Positions 29,066-37,347 of a stretch of 64,000 nt of DNA are shown here, in pieces. The first letter of the stretch is position 1, and the number at the start of each line of letters is the position of its first letter. The notes beneath the pieces are model-generated. The model saw only the letters and a list, made by a program, of their open reading frames with translations, did not search any database and had not been told where the DNA came from. The stretch covers positions 2,976,001 to 3,040,000 of the forward strand of contig NZ_CP051217.1 in NCBI RefSeq assembly GCF_012516475.1, read 5' to 3'. Source of the DNA: Parasphingorhabdus halotolerans. GTDB taxonomy: Bacteria; Pseudomonadota; Alphaproteobacteria; Sphingomonadales; Sphingomonadaceae. The position numbers and the translations under genes were made by a program.

Positions 29066-30469
29066 ATGGAATATATCTCGACGCGCGGAAATAGCGCACC
29101 GCTAAATTTTGAACAAGTGACATTGGCTGGACTGGCCGGCGATGGCGGCCTCTACGTCCCGACAGCATGGCCCAAATTTGTGGCAGCCGATATCACCGCG
29201 ATGGCTGGTTTGCCTTATGCGGAAGTGGCTGCCCGGGTGATGAAGCCATTTATTGGTGATGTTCTGAGCGATGATGAGTTAGCAGAGCTTTGCGAACAAG
29301 CCTACGGGCGGTTTGCGCACGCCGCCGTGACGCCGCTTGTGCAGCTGGATGGGCAACAATGGTTGCTTGAGCTGTTTCACGGACCGACGCTGGCATTCAA
29401 GGATGTCGCGTTGCAATTGCTCGGTCTGTTGTTCGAGAAATTTCTCGCCCGACAGGATAAACATCTGACAGTGGTTGGAGCGACATCTGGTGATACCGGA
29501 TCAGCGGCGATCGATGCGCTGGCAGGCCGGGACAAAGTCGATATTTTCATGCTCCATCCCGATGGCCGCATCTCTGATGTTCAGCGCCGCCAGATGACGA
29601 CAGTACGTGCACCAAACGTGTATAATATAGCTATTGACGGCAGTTTTGATGATGCTCAAGCGATGGTCAAGCGCATGTTCGCCGATCAATCTGTCACCGG
29701 AAAATTTGCAATTTCGGCAGTTAACTCGATCAACTGGGCGCGGTTAATGGCGCAGATTGTCTATTATTTCTTTGCCGCCAGCCAATTGGGTTCGCCGCTG
29801 CGCAAAGTTGCTTTTTCTGTACCAACGGGCAATTTCGGCGATGTTTTCGCAGGATATGTTGCCGCGCAAATGGGCTTGCCGATTGAGCGGTTGATCGTGG
29901 CGACCAATGTGAATGACATCTTGCATCGCGCTCTGAGTGCAGGTGACTATTCCACCGGCACTGTTACGCCAACCGCTGCGCCGTCCATGGATATCCAGGT
30001 CAGCAGCAACTTCGAGCGGCTGTTGTTTGACATTGAAGGCCGGGATGGAGCCAAGACTGCAGCACGCATGGCGGCGTTTGAGAAAAACAAGAACATGCAG
30101 CTGGATACTGCAATGCGTGAGCAAGCGGATGCGTTCTTCAAAAGCGCCCGTGTCGATCCCGATGATATGGCGCTTGCCATGCGCTGGGCGCAAGAAGAGG
30201 CCGGGCAGATCATTGATCCGCATACGGCCATTGGTCTTTCGGCGGCCCGCTCAATCGATATTGATTCCGCCGTTCCGATTGTCACGCTGGCAACGGCCCA
30301 TCCGGCAAAATTTCGTGATGCGGTAGAGCGCGCAACCGGCGTTCGACCGATATTGCCGAGGCGGATTGGCGATCTGTTCGACCGCGAAGAGGCCTATGAC
30401 AGGCTACCGGGCGATTATGACGCGGTGAAAGACTTCGTGACTGCCAAGGCGACGCCGGCCAATGGCTGA
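29066..30469 (+). CDS. thrC: Threonine synthase
   Basis: From ATG 29066, the 467-residue protein opens MEYISTRGNSAPLNFEQV, the family start. The PLP lysine lies in HGPTLAFKDVALQ, and ATSGDTGSAA and VPTGNFGDVFAGY bind the cofactor and substrate phosphate. It converts O-phosphohomoserine to threonine. The cox-surf1-thrC order is common in sphingomonads. The next gene starts eight bases before its stop. Confidence 0.96.
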   Translation: MEYISTRGNSAPLNFEQVTLAGLAGDGGLYVPTAWPKFVAADITAMAGLPYAEVAARVMKPFIGDVLSDDELAELCEQAYGRFAHAAVTPLVQLDGQQWLLELFHGPTLAFKDVALQLLGLLFEKFLARQDKHLTVVGATSGDTGSAAIDALAGRDKVDIFMLHPDGRISDVQRRQMTTVRAPNVYNIAIDGSFDDAQAMVKRMFADQSVTGKFAISAVNSINWARLMAQIVYYFFAASQLGSPLRKVAFSVPTGNFGDVFAGYVAAQMGLPIERLIVATNVNDILHRALSAGDYSTGTVTPTAAPSMDIQVSSNFERLLFDIEGRDGAKTAARMAAFEKNKNMQLDTAMREQADAFFKSARVDPDDMALAMRWAQEEAGQIIDPHTAIGLSAARSIDIDSAVPIVTLATAHPAKFRDAVERATGVRPILPRRIGDLFDREEAYDRLPGDYDAVKDFVTAKATPANG

Positions 30470-31358
30470 AGTCTCGTTTCAGCCGGGGTTGATGATCAGT
30501 GATCCGCGCGCCGATTACACGCTGGTCGATAGCGGTGATGGTCGCAAGCTGGAACGCTACGGCGATTTCCATTTCATCCGCCCCGAGCCGCAAGCGATGT
30601 GGGCACCGCATGAATCAGACTGGCAAGCCGATGGCGAGTTTCTTCCGGCATCCGATGATGATGGCGGAGGGCGTTGGCATTTAAATGCCAATGTCCCGCA
30701 AGAGGGCTGGACCCAGCATTGGGAAGAGGTCACGTTTACCGCGCAATGCACGCCGTTTCGGCATCTTGCCTATTTCCCGGATATGGACCCCGTGTGGCGC
30801 TGGATACGCTCCAACATGGAAGACATGGAGGCTTCGCAAGCTCTAAATCTATTTGGCTATACTGGCGTGGGGACATTGGCGTTGTCTGCCGCAGGTTCCA
30901 ATCTGGTGCATGTTGATGCTTCCAAAAAATCTGTTTCAGCTGCAAGAGACAATGCCGCGCTTTCCTGCATGACCGAGCGACCGATTCGATGGATTATTGA
31001 CGACGCGGCAAAGTTCGCCGCTCGCGAGGTGCGGCGCGAACGGCGCTATGATGCGATCCTGCTTGACCCACCCAAATATGGGCGCGGACCGGATGGCGAA
31101 ATCTGGCGTCTTGAGGAAGATCTGGCACCCCTGGTTGAAAGCTGCGGCAAGCTGCTGGATGAAAATTCGCGATGCCTGTTTCTGACGGTTTATGCGGTGC
31201 GCATGTCGGCCCTGGCAATCGGATCGCTGTTGCAGGAAAAGCTCTTGCATTTGGGAGGCACCATTGAGGTTGGAGAATTGGCGGTGCGCGAGCAGGCGCG
31301 CGGCCTGCTGCTGCCAACAGCAATCTATGCGCGCTGGTCTTCAGGCAAGACCACCTGA
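30462..31358 (+). CDS. Class I SAM-dependent methyltransferase (RlmI-like)
   Basis: Protein of 298 residues overlapping thrC by eight bases. The Rossmann methyltransferase motifs are NLFGYTGVGTLAL (SAM-binding motif I), HVDASKKSV (motif II) and LLDPPKYGRG (motif IV, the DPPxF-type catalytic loop of rRNA m5C/base methylases). This resembles RlmI/RlmK-type rRNA methyltransferases but lacks a PUA domain, so the target is uncertain. Co-translation with thrC is likely. Confidence 0.85.
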   Translation: MAEVSFQPGLMISDPRADYTLVDSGDGRKLERYGDFHFIRPEPQAMWAPHESDWQADGEFLPASDDDGGGRWHLNANVPQEGWTQHWEEVTFTAQCTPFRHLAYFPDMDPVWRWIRSNMEDMEASQALNLFGYTGVGTLALSAAGSNLVHVDASKKSVSAARDNAALSCMTERPIRWIIDDAAKFAAREVRRERRYDAILLDPPKYGRGPDGEIWRLEEDLAPLVESCGKLLDENSRCLFLTVYAVRMSALAIGSLLQEKLLHLGGTIEVGELAVREQARGLLLPTAIYARWSSGKTT

Positions 31359-31393
31359 CTTGCACAATGGCATAAAACACGCGAAAGCAAATT

Positions 31394-31765
31394 ATGACAG
31401 ATAGCTTATTATTGGAGGTCAATGATCTCGAGGTTGACGTGCTCACCGGGATTTATTCCGAAGAGACTCATTTGCCGCAACCTTTGCGCATTTCAATTGC
31501 GGCTGAATTGAAAGTGCAGGACCGCTATGAGGCGGACACGCCGCTCGATAACTCCAAAAATTATATGGATTTGAAACATGCTGCGACCGACGCATTGCCT
31601 GAAGGTGTGCACTTCAAGCTGATTGAGGCGGTTGCCGATCATATTATCGAGACCTTGTTTTTGCAGGACAAAAGCGTGCTTCGGGTTACGGTCAAAATCG
31701 TCAAATTGCTGATTTCCGAAAAAGGAGAGGCAATCGGTATTACGCTTTCCCGAGCGCGGAAATGA
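31394..31765 (+). CDS. folB: Dihydroneopterin aldolase-like protein
   Basis: Protein of 123 residues. The N-terminal LLLEVNDLEVDVLTGIYSEE, NYMDLKHAATDAL and FKLIEAVADHI regions match FolB folds, with the Glu in IEAVAD as the pterin-binding candidate. It cleaves dihydroneopterin to 6-hydroxymethyl-dihydropterin in folate synthesis, or performs a related epimerase role. It overlaps the next gene by ATGA, coupling it to a FolM-like reductase. Confidence 0.85.
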   Translation: MTDSLLLEVNDLEVDVLTGIYSEETHLPQPLRISIAAELKVQDRYEADTPLDNSKNYMDLKHAATDALPEGVHFKLIEAVADHIIETLFLQDKSVLRVTVKIVKLLISEKGEAIGITLSRARK

Positions 31766-32532
31766 GCGCTGCTCCACTTGCCCTTGTGACCGGCGGAGTC
31801 CGCAGAGTTGGCGCACAAATATCCTCCAGTCTGGCGAAAGCGGGTTATGCGCTCGCATTGCATGGCCATAGCGACACGACGCCGGAAGACGGACTTGCGG
31901 AAGTATTGCAGGTAGAGGGTACTGAATGGCGCGGTTTTCAGCAAGATTTTGAAGAAAAAGGTGCTGCCGACAATCTTCTGAAACAAATTGAGGCCAGCTT
32001 TGGCCGGCTGCCTGACCTGATCGTCAACAACGCTTCGATATTTGGACAGGACGATGCAGGCAATATCGACGACCACAGTCTTGAGCGCCATTTGCGCGTG
32101 AATATGATGGTCCCGACATTGCTGACCACCGCTCTGGCAAATAGGATTTCGGATGGCAAACGCAGTGCTGTTGTTCACATTTTGGATCAGCGCATCATCA
32201 ATCCCAATCGTGATCAGCTTGGCTATACCTTGTCCAAACAGGCATTGGCGCAGAGCGTCAGGACGCTGGCGACTGCTTGTTCAGACACATTGCGGGTCAA
32301 TGGTGTAGCTCCGGGGCTGACGCTAACCGCTGGCGAATATTCTGATGATCAGCTGGCAAATCTCAAAGCTATGATGCCGCTGGATCGGTTTTCAAGCCCT
32401 CAGGATATTGCCGATGCCGTACTCTACCTTGCCGGTGCGGTTTCGGTAACGGGGCAGATCATCTGTGTGGATGGCGGCGCTAATCTGAAAAGTTACGAAC
32501 GAGATTTCGTGCATCTGGGGATAGATCCATAA
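31762..32532 (+). CDS. Short-chain dehydrogenase, FolM-like pteridine reductase
   Basis: SDR of 256 residues. The cofactor loop VTGGVRRVG has the RR pair seen in pteridine reductases and FolM, which favours NADPH. The active site has HILDQR and YTLSK (Tyr/Lys), and NNASIFGQD is the structural motif. The tight coupling to folB supports reduction of dihydromonapterin or dihydrofolate to the tetrahydro form. This is inferred from motif and context; substrate not proven. Confidence 0.82.
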   Translation: MSAAPLALVTGGVRRVGAQISSSLAKAGYALALHGHSDTTPEDGLAEVLQVEGTEWRGFQQDFEEKGAADNLLKQIEASFGRLPDLIVNNASIFGQDDAGNIDDHSLERHLRVNMMVPTLLTTALANRISDGKRSAVVHILDQRIINPNRDQLGYTLSKQALAQSVRTLATACSDTLRVNGVAPGLTLTAGEYSDDQLANLKAMMPLDRFSSPQDIADAVLYLAGAVSVTGQIICVDGGANLKSYERDFVHLGIDP

Positions 32533-32653
32533 TGCTCAACTTGTCCCGCTCAGCGTGCGCTTCCCCGCAGAGTTTTGCTTTGGCGCAGTTTCCATGTTAC
32601 AACGTATCTTTTATCCAGGGATGGTAATTCCCTCTCAAACCTAAAGGACTGTT

Positions 32654-33226
32654 ATGAACACCCTCTCCAAAATTTTGCTTGCCACTTCTGCCATAGCGGC
32701 CCTCTCTGCCTGCTCCTCGGAAATGAGCGAAGATGAGCAAGCGATCTATGATGCACGGAAGGCTGAAGAGGCGTCCAAGCCAACAAATCTGACAGCGGTT
32801 GTTCAAGATCAGGAAGAGCTATCAACGGCGACCATGTTGGTCGGGCTCTCTGGTATCGCTGCCGAGTTGAAGGAAGACGGCCCTTTCACAGCCTTTACCG
32901 CAACAAATGATGCGTTTAACAAAATGGATCAGGATAAGCTGAAAGCCCTAATGGATCCCGCCAATAAAACCGAACTGGCCGGAATTGCGAAATACGGCCT
33001 GGTCAAGGGTACGATGAAGTCTGCCGACTTGGCGAAAGCCATTGCCGATGGTGGCGGTTCCTTTAGTCTGACCACACTGCAAGGCGGCACCATTAAAGCG
33101 TCGATGGACGGCGACAAAATTGTGCTTGAGGATGGCGCTGGAAATAAAGCCAATATTATCAAACCAGACATTGATTCCAGCAACGGCGAACTACACATCA
33201 TCGATACAGTTTTAATGCCGGGCTGA
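32654..33226 (+). CDS. Fasciclin-domain lipoprotein, copy 1
   Basis: Protein of 190 residues with a lipobox (IAALSAC), a polar linker (SSEMSEDEQAIYDARKAEEA) and one fasciclin (FAS1) domain with FTAFTATNDAFNKM and the closing ELHIIDTVLMPG (the H-box). FAS1 domains mediate adhesion or matrix binding. It is the first of three tandem paralogues; copies 1 and 3 share the linker start. A terminator follows. Confidence 0.92.
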   Translation: MNTLSKILLATSAIAALSACSSEMSEDEQAIYDARKAEEASKPTNLTAVVQDQEELSTATMLVGLSGIAAELKEDGPFTAFTATNDAFNKMDQDKLKALMDPANKTELAGIAKYGLVKGTMKSADLAKAIADGGGSFSLTTLQGGTIKASMDGDKIVLEDGAGNKANIIKPDIDSSNGELHIIDTVLMPG

Positions 33227-33260
33227 TTAAGCCGAAGCATTACACTGAAATATATATGGG

Positions 33261-33287
33261 AGGCCTCGCTAATCAGCGGGGCCTTTT
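33261..33287 (+). terminator. Terminator after fasciclin copy 1
   Basis: AGGCCTCGCT pairs with AGCGGGGCCT (33261-33270 with 33275-33284) with one G-U pair, a 4-base AATC loop, then TTTATA. Near-identical stems follow copies 2 and 3. Confidence 0.8.
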
Positions 33288-33456
33288 ATATCTGCCATTT
33301 GGGTTGTAACTGCCGGGGTCCTGCCCGCGTGCTCAATACGCCCAAAGAGACAGGATTACATCTTTGTCCGATACGCATATTTTAAAAGCGTCAAAAAGCG
33401 TTTTGTTAGTTCCTTATGGATTCCAAGCGCTAAAAATATAATTTGAAAGGCTTATC

Positions 33457-34035
33457 ATGCGTATTTCCCCCAAAATTTTTGTAACCACCGCCGTCGTGGC
33501 TTTGCTCGCTGCTTGTGCATCGGAAGCGCCTCAGGCTGCCGAAACGGAAACTGCCGTTGAAGAAGTAACTGGTGCGGAAGCCGAAGCACCGGGAACGATT
33601 GTTGACGTTGCCGTAGGTAATGAGAATTTCTCAACACTGGTAACTGCGGTAACTGCTGCAGGACTGGGCGAAACCCTGTCTGGCGATGGACCATTCACGG
33701 TCTTCGCGCCAACCAATGACGCGTTCGCAAAAGTAGATGCAGACACCCTCTCTGCGTTGCTGACACCTGAAAAGAAAGATGATCTGACAGCGCTTCTGAC
33801 TTACCATGTGGTCGCAGGCAAGTTGATGGCCGCTGATGTCGTAAAAGCCATTGCTGATGGCGGCGGCACTGCAACTCTGACCACCGTGCAAGGCGCATCA
33901 CTGAAAGCCATGATGGATGGCGAGAATGTCGTGCTGGAAGATGCCGCTGGCGGAAAATCAACGATCATCATGACCGATGTCGATGCTTCCAACGGTGTGA
34001 TCCATGCGATTGATACGGTCGTAATGCCCGGATAG
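33457..34035 (+). CDS. Fasciclin-domain lipoprotein, copy 2
   Basis: Protein of 192 residues with a lipobox (LLAAC) and an Ala/Glu-rich linker that differs from the SSEMSE linkers of copies 1 and 3. The FAS1 domain has FTVFAPTNDAFAKV, LTYHVVAGKLMAADV and VIHAIDTVVMPG, the best match of the three to classical bacterial FAS1. It is probably an outer-membrane or periplasmic anchored adhesion module. A strong terminator follows. Confidence 0.93.
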   Translation: MRISPKIFVTTAVVALLAACASEAPQAAETETAVEEVTGAEAEAPGTIVDVAVGNENFSTLVTAVTAAGLGETLSGDGPFTVFAPTNDAFAKVDADTLSALLTPEKKDDLTALLTYHVVAGKLMAADVVKAIADGGGTATLTTVQGASLKAMMDGENVVLEDAAGGKSTIIMTDVDASNGVIHAIDTVVMPG

Positions 34036-34064
34036 TTTTGTCCCCCCGAACTAGGACAAGTAGG

Positions 34065-34095
34065 AAAAGGCCTCGCAATTTGCGGGGCCTTTTTT
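34065..34095 (+). terminator. Terminator after fasciclin copy 2
   Basis: AGGCCTCGC (34068-34076) pairs with GCGGGGCCT (34082-34090), extended by A/T pairs, followed by a T run. Confidence 0.88.
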
Positions 34096-34216
34096 GTTAG
34101 GCATTTTGGAAGTTTGCTTTCTGCCTTCGATAGGCGTATTTTTCTTTCTCCATGAATTAGCACCCGGACGACTCCAGTTTTGCGCGGAGCGGATAGCAGC
34201 AATGAAAGGAAAGACC

Positions 34217-34804
34217 ATGTTTAGTCCCCGAAAATTACTAGTGGCTTGCGTAGTTCTAGCGATGATTCCAGCCTGTTCATCGGAAATGAGTGAAGAAGAC
34301 AAAGCGCTGTACGAGGAGCGTATGGCAAGGGAAAAAGCCAAGAGTCCAACCGTGATAATGGCGGTTATTCAAGCCAATCCGGACCTCTCCACTGTAGCTA
34401 CTGCGGTCGGAGTATCCGGTGTCGCCGAAGCGCTGCAGGCCCAGAGCGAAGGAAGCGGTGAATATACGGTATTTGCCGGTACCAACGAGGCGTTCAACAA
34501 ATTGGGCATGGACGAACTGAACGCACTTCTCCAGCCCGACAAGAAAGAAGAACTGGCCAATATCCTGAGATACCATGTGGTGGAAGGCAATATGAGCGCC
34601 GCCGATATCGCCAAGGCGATTGCCGATGGCGGCGGTACCGCCAGTCTGACCACCGTGCAAGGCGGCGTATTGAAAGCGACAATGGTCGGTGACACGCTCG
34701 TCCTTACAGACGCGAAAGGCAATAAATCGACCGTCACCGGTGCCGATGTCAAGGCGACCAACGGGACCATCCATATTATCGACAATGTCCTGATGCCGGG
34801 TTGA
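34217..34804 (+). CDS. Fasciclin-domain lipoprotein, copy 3
   Basis: Start at ATG 34217 is chosen for its AAAGGAAA Shine-Dalgarno and lipoprotein signal (LAMIPAC). About 195 residues: SSEMSEEDKALYEERMAREKAK linker, then a FAS1 domain with a short insertion before the H1 box (LQAQSEGSGEYTVFAGTNEAFNKL), LRYHVVEGNMSAADI and IHIIDNVLMPG. The linker relates it to copy 1, while the YHVV region is closer to copy 2. Terminator follows. Confidence 0.92.
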   Translation: MFSPRKLLVACVVLAMIPACSSEMSEEDKALYEERMAREKAKSPTVIMAVIQANPDLSTVATAVGVSGVAEALQAQSEGSGEYTVFAGTNEAFNKLGMDELNALLQPDKKEELANILRYHVVEGNMSAADIAKAIADGGGTASLTTVQGGVLKATMVGDTLVLTDAKGNKSTVTGADVKATNGTIHIIDNVLMPG

Positions 34805-34823
34805 AACCTGCAACTGGTTTGCG

Positions 34824-34853
34824 AAAGGGCCTCGCTTCACGACGGGGCCTTTT
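34824..34853 (+). terminator. Terminator after fasciclin copy 3
   Basis: GGCCTCG (34828-34834) pairs with CGGGGCC (34843-34849) with one G-U pair, flanked by AAAG and TTTTC; related to the stems after copies 1 and 2. Confidence 0.78.
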
Positions 34854-34867
34854 CTATTCGTCGCTGG

Positions 34868-34918
34868 CCTGAGCTTGTCGAAGGGCGCGTGCCGTCTTAT
34901 CAGTGTGGTTCGACAAGC
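34868..34918. repeat. REP-like inverted repeat
   Basis: Arms GCTTGTCGAA (34873-34882) and TTCGACAAGC (34909-34918) are perfect inverted repeats. CCTGAGCTTGTCGAAGG is a form I recognise as a dispersed intergenic palindrome in sphingomonad genomes. Confidence 0.7.
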
Positions 34919-34968
34919 GCACCACTAACGGCTTTATCTGCCGTTGAAATCAAACCGGAGATGCTGAT

Positions 34969-35379
34969 ATGCCGCAATACTGGTTGATGAAATCGGAGCC
35001 TGATGAATATGGCTGGGATGATCTGGTTGCCGAGAAGGAAGGCACCTGGGACGGCGTAAAAAATGCGCAGGCCAGCAACAATATGAAAGCCATGAAAAAG
35101 GGCGATCAGGTGTTTTTCTATCACTCGCGGCAGGGGCTGGAAGTGGTTGGCATCATGGAGGTTTCCGAAGAGCATAGCCCGGATGTGACCACCGATCCGG
35201 ACCGCTGGGTTGTGGTGAAGGTGAAGCCGGCGCGCAAACTGGATAAGGCTGTGCCGCTAAAGGAAATGAAGCAGAACCCCAAGCTCAAGGATCTGGCGAT
35301 TATCCGGCAGTTTCGGTTGTCGGTGGCTCCTGTGACGGAAAGTGAGTGGGATGCGATTTTGGAGATGGGTGGGGGTTAG
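34969..35379 (+). CDS. EVE domain-containing protein
   Basis: Protein of 136 residues covering one EVE domain: YWLMKSEPDEYGWDDL at the start, TWDGVKNAQASNNMKAMKKGDQVFFYHS and the C-terminal FRLSVAPVTESEWDAIL. EVE domains share the PUA-like fold and bind modified bases in RNA or DNA. It is a cytoplasmic, single-domain form like human THYN1; the ligand is unknown. No partner in the neighbourhood is obvious. Confidence 0.92.
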   Translation: MPQYWLMKSEPDEYGWDDLVAEKEGTWDGVKNAQASNNMKAMKKGDQVFFYHSRQGLEVVGIMEVSEEHSPDVTTDPDRWVVVKVKPARKLDKAVPLKEMKQNPKLKDLAIIRQFRLSVAPVTESEWDAILEMGGG

Positions 35380-35467
35380 TGTTCAGTGTTCGCCGCAAGC
35401 GCAAAAGCGGACGTTGTATTTGATCCGCACCCAAGTTGTTCATCGAAAGCTAAATGGGTTTAATCGA

Positions 35468-35526
35468 ACAATCATCTTCCAGCATTTCCTCTGACCACAT
35501 ACGTGGTTTCTTGATAAAATGATTGT
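35468..35526. promoter_or_regulatory. Nested palindrome upstream of the PD40 gene
   Basis: ACAATCAT (35468-35475) and ATGATTGT (35519-35526) form an outer inverted repeat around an inner ACCAC/GTGGT (35494-35507). It lies about 50-110 bases before the start codon, so it may be an operator or leader structure. Confidence 0.4.
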
Positions 35527-35574
35527 TACAGTCAGAAGCTGAGTTGCTCTCTCGCTTATCAAAGAGGAAACCTA

Positions 35575-37263
35575 ATGACGCATTTCACAGCATCTGTTGC
35601 TCTACTGCTTGCTTTTCTCATAGTGAGTAGCGTTAGTCATGCTCAGGATGAACTTCCCGTTAGAGAAGGCCCTTACCTCGGTCAAAAGCCGCCCGGTTCA
35701 AACCCTGAGCCCTTTGCGCCCGGTATCGTTTCAACACAGGGCTGGGAATATGGTGCAGTTTTCACACCTGACATGAAAGAAATCTATTTTCTCAGAGAGA
35801 ACGCGGAAACCAAGAAGCACGAATTGGTCACTTTTAAATACGACAATAGTCGATGGGTCCAATCGAATGTATCGCCAAGGATCGGGCAACCCATGATCGC
35901 ACCCGATGGCAACACGATGCATTTGGGTAGGCGCTACAAGGAACGCATTGGAAACAGATGGTCGGACGTGAAATTTCTAACCCCACCTTTTGAAGATATG
36001 TTGATCATGCGACTTACAGCTTCGATGAATGGCACCTATTATTTTGACACCTTCGACAAAAATAACTCAAGTTTTCCCATTCGCTATTCGCGCATGATAG
36101 ATGGGAAACGTGAAGAACCAAAAATATTGAGTAAGGAAATTAACACAGGAACACACATTTTACATCCTTTCATTGCTCCCGATGAATCCTATTTGATATG
36201 GGATGCTAAAAGAGAAGGTGGGTACGGCGATTCAGATATTTATATCAGTTTTCGAAACCAAGATGGCACATGGGGTAAGGCCATTAATCTGGGTGACAAG
36301 ATAAACACGGACGCTTGGGAAGCAGCCGCGAGTGTAACGCCAGATGGCAAATACCTATTTTTCAACAGGAATATGGGTTCCGACAAATATGAAAATGTAG
36401 ATATTTTCTGGGTGGACGCACAAGTTATCGAGAATCTCCGACCCAAAAATGAAAGTAGCATAACAGCCGCATCACCCTACCTTGGTCAAAAGTTGCCCGG
36501 CTCAACGGCTGAAATTTTTGCACCTGGCATTGTTAACACGGCAGAAAATCGTGAAATTGAGGGCATGTTTGCGGCAGATATGAAGGCCTTCTATTTCGTC
36601 AAGAGACCGCTGGGCGAGGAATCTGCTTCCAATGTATTGGCTGCCATTGAATATAAAAATGGCAAATGGGAGGAGACTGTTGTCAAAACGGGAGTGGGCG
36701 AGCCATCTGTCTCTCCTGATGGGATGATCCTCTATTTCAAAAATGAATATATAGAGCGCACCAGCGAGGGTTGGTCGGATATAAAAAGCCTTGGTGCACC
36801 TTTTAAAGACATCGACATTATGCGGCTTTCGGCGTCTTCCAACGGCACCTATTATTTCGATACGTTTACCCCAGAACTGGAGACACCGTTGCGTTATTCA
36901 CGTTTGATGGACGGAAAATACGAACAACCGAAATCTCTGGGCCCGCAGTTTGCCGTCGGTAAATACAACGCCCACCCCTTTGTCGCACCAGATGAATCCT
37001 ATGTGATCTGGGATAGCAGAAGAGAAGGAGGATATGGCACATCTGACCTTTACATCAGCTATCGAGCGACCGATGGCTCATGGGGGCCTGCCATCAACTT
37101 GGGCGACAAGATAAATACCGCCGCCGCCGAAAACTATCCAAGCGTGTCACCCGATGGAAAATATCTCTTCTTTGATCGTCGGACACGATCCGCAGACAAT
37201 ACAGAGGTAGATATCTATTGGGTAGATGCTGGGTTTATTGAGACGCTACGGCCCAGACAATAA
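35575..37263 (+). CDS. Exported PD40 (TolB-like) beta-propeller protein with internal duplication
   Basis: Protein of 562 residues with a signal peptide (cleavage near SHAQ). It consists of two similar halves (about 32-295 and 298-560). Each begins PYLGQK.PGS and continues with FAPGIV, a YFDTF segment, a DESY..WD..REGGYG..D.YIS segment, NLGDKIN and PDGKYLFF, then a DIFWVDA/DIYWVDA end. PD40 repeats form propellers that bind peptides, sugars or proteins in the periplasm. Codons look more A/T-rich than in neighbours, hinting at transfer. SD GAGGAAA precedes the ATG. Confidence 0.85.
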   Translation: MTHFTASVALLLAFLIVSSVSHAQDELPVREGPYLGQKPPGSNPEPFAPGIVSTQGWEYGAVFTPDMKEIYFLRENAETKKHELVTFKYDNSRWVQSNVSPRIGQPMIAPDGNTMHLGRRYKERIGNRWSDVKFLTPPFEDMLIMRLTASMNGTYYFDTFDKNNSSFPIRYSRMIDGKREEPKILSKEINTGTHILHPFIAPDESYLIWDAKREGGYGDSDIYISFRNQDGTWGKAINLGDKINTDAWEAAASVTPDGKYLFFNRNMGSDKYENVDIFWVDAQVIENLRPKNESSITAASPYLGQKLPGSTAEIFAPGIVNTAENREIEGMFAADMKAFYFVKRPLGEESASNVLAAIEYKNGKWEETVVKTGVGEPSVSPDGMILYFKNEYIERTSEGWSDIKSLGAPFKDIDIMRLSASSNGTYYFDTFTPELETPLRYSRLMDGKYEQPKSLGPQFAVGKYNAHPFVAPDESYVIWDSRREGGYGTSDLYISYRATDGSWGPAINLGDKINTAAAENYPSVSPDGKYLFFDRRTRSADNTEVDIYWVDAGFIETLRPRQ

Positions 37264-37347
37264 ACTTGATAAGAAATCACTGTTAAGGACCGAACGATAC
37301 AGGCCACGAGTGCAATTATATCGTCCGCTATCGGAATGAAGGGGACA

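Noticed and set aside
33301..33456. Possible small RNA between fasciclin copies 1 and 2
   Set aside because: No hairpin with U tract or promoter pair could be supported apart from the terminator already listed.
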